DNA of 64,000 bases from Phycisphaerae bacterium (GTDB lineage Bacteria; Planctomycetota; Phycisphaerae; UBA1845; PWPN01). A model generated the notes under the pieces. That model did not search any database and was not told where the DNA came from. It worked only from the letters and a program-made list of their open reading frames with translations. How positions within the stretch are numbered: the stretch's first letter is position 1; the number at the start of each line of letters is the position of its first letter. Position numbers and translations under genes: made by a program. This document shows positions 63,354 through 64,000 of this stretch, one piece after another. The DNA lies in NCBI GenBank assembly GCA_035384605.1, contig DAOOIV010000003.1, positions 75,792 through 139,791 on the forward strand, given 5' to 3'.

Positions 63354-64000
63354 AGACATGAGAATTGCCCGAGTGAGGTGAGCGTGAGCAGCTCGGCCCG
63401 GAATCCCTGATACGCTTCCCGAGGTTAGTCATAGGCGTGCGCAGCGATCCCGGAGCCGCAAGCGGAGCACGCCTTCCGGACCGTTTGTCTTCGCGGAATC
63501 CTTTCCGCATCGTCACCAGTGAGGATGGGAATCCTCAAGCGGGGAGGCCCCAGAACGGATTCTGGGGCCAGCCATAATGGCGAATCAGGCATGAATGCTT
63601 GAGAATTGCCCGCTCGGCCCGGAATCCCTTCCGGGCCGTTTGTCTTCGCGGAATCCTTTCCGCATCGTCACCAGTGAGGATGGGAATCCTCAAGCGGGGA
63701 GGCCCCAGAACGGATTCTGGGGCCAGCCATAATGGCGAATCAGGCATGAATGCTTGAGAATTGCCCGCTCGGCCCGGAATCCCTTCCGGGCCGTTTGTCT
63801 TCGCGGAATCCTTTCCGCATCGTCACCAGTGAGGATGGGAATCCTCAAGCGGGGAGGCCCCAGAACGGATTCTGGGGCCAGCCATAATGGCGAATCAGGC
63901 ATGAATGCTTGAGAATTGCCCGCTCGGCCCGGAATCCCTTCCGGGCCGTTTGTCTTCGCGGAATCCTTTCCGCATCGTCACCAGTGAGGATGGGAATCCT
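63340..64000. repeat. Tandem array of 155-bp hairpin units, open at window end
   Basis: Units begin at 63340, 63581, 63736 and 63891. Units 2 and 3 are identical and 155 bp long; unit 1 is the same sequence with two insertions (20 and 66 bp); unit 4 is cut by the window edge. Each unit has four hairpins with 4-nt loops, e.g. GGCCCGGAA/TTCCGGGCC (63771-63792), GCGGAA/TTCCGC (63803-63818), GAGGAT/ATCCTC (63831-63846) and GGCCCCAGAA/TTCTGGGGCC (63856-63879). Short minus-strand open frames through it are by-products of the repeat. Confidence 0.85.

Noticed and set aside
63535..63902. Two identical 70-codon minus-strand open frames
   Set aside because: They are produced by the 155-bp repeat unit itself and have no start signal or bias of their own.
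63340..64000. Hairpin array as a CRISPR array
   Set aside because: Units are 155 bp and entirely repeated; no unique spacers and no cas genes.

Overview
The window is GC-rich, gene-dense bacterial chromosome, most likely from a planctomycete of the Phycisphaerae type, probably from a metagenome. The reasons are: six secreted proteins ending in paired calcium-binding, dockerin-like repeats of the form DFDxDGDVDQxDF...CFSG; three stand-alone prepilin-like proteins (FTLIEVLVVVAIIALL signature); a PEP-CTERM protein; and many large glycosidase-like enzymes of the (alpha/alpha)6 or beta-propeller type, with no SusC/SusD pair. The assignment is inferred from gene style only; no rRNA or other taxonomic marker is present.

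Layout. 1-9.0 kb: the end of a dockerin-tagged metallophosphatase, a GH127-like enzyme, and a + strand run of three sugar-active enzymes (six-hairpin/malectin protein, GH5, GH43/117-like propeller). 9.0-15.4 kb: a minus-strand beta-mannan operon: Na+/solute symporter, GH5 mannanase-like lipoprotein, cellobiose 2-epimerase, mannosylglucose phosphorylase. Together these import beta-1,4-mannobiose, epimerise it to mannosyl-glucose and split it with phosphate to mannose-1-phosphate and glucose. 15.4-17.7 kb: decayed sequence and a prepilin-like gene. 17.7-24.7 kb: a formylglycine-generating-enzyme-like domain fused to a PcRGLX/YetA-like rhamnogalacturonan lyase, then a large six-hairpin protein. 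25.2-34.4 kb: three tandem paralogous propeller-FN3-dockerin proteins facing a repeat-rich surface lipoprotein (14 propeller repeats plus 4 InlB-like repeats). 34.8-40.3 kb: a LacI-family regulator, a divergent propeller-dockerin protein and a PEP-CTERM protein. 40.3-41.9 kb: a GH5-FN3-dockerin enzyme.

42-50 kb is housekeeping and envelope machinery: thioredoxin, a compact type II secretion/pilus-like operon (ATPase, two full-length GspF paralogues, three pseudopilins), an ECF sigma/anti-sigma pair, a DUF167 protein and a second prepilin-like protein. 50-59 kb: hydroxyacid dehydrogenase, alpha/beta-hydrolase esterase, dihydroorotase (pyrC), a double Kdo-kinase-like protein and a DUF2961/GH172 protein. 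59-64 kb: a hairpin cluster, a third prepilin-like protein, an alpha/alpha-toroid protein, a DegT-type aminotransferase, and an array of 155-bp units, each with four hairpins, running off the end of the window.

The most notable finding is regulatory. An identical palindrome (CTAAAA-TG-TTTTAG) occurs exactly three times: before the triple propeller cluster, between the LacI gene and its divergent neighbour, and before the PEP-CTERM gene. Two copies stand the same 14 bp upstream of good -35/-10 promoters. This looks like a local LacI regulon controlling a set of secreted, surface-attached proteins.
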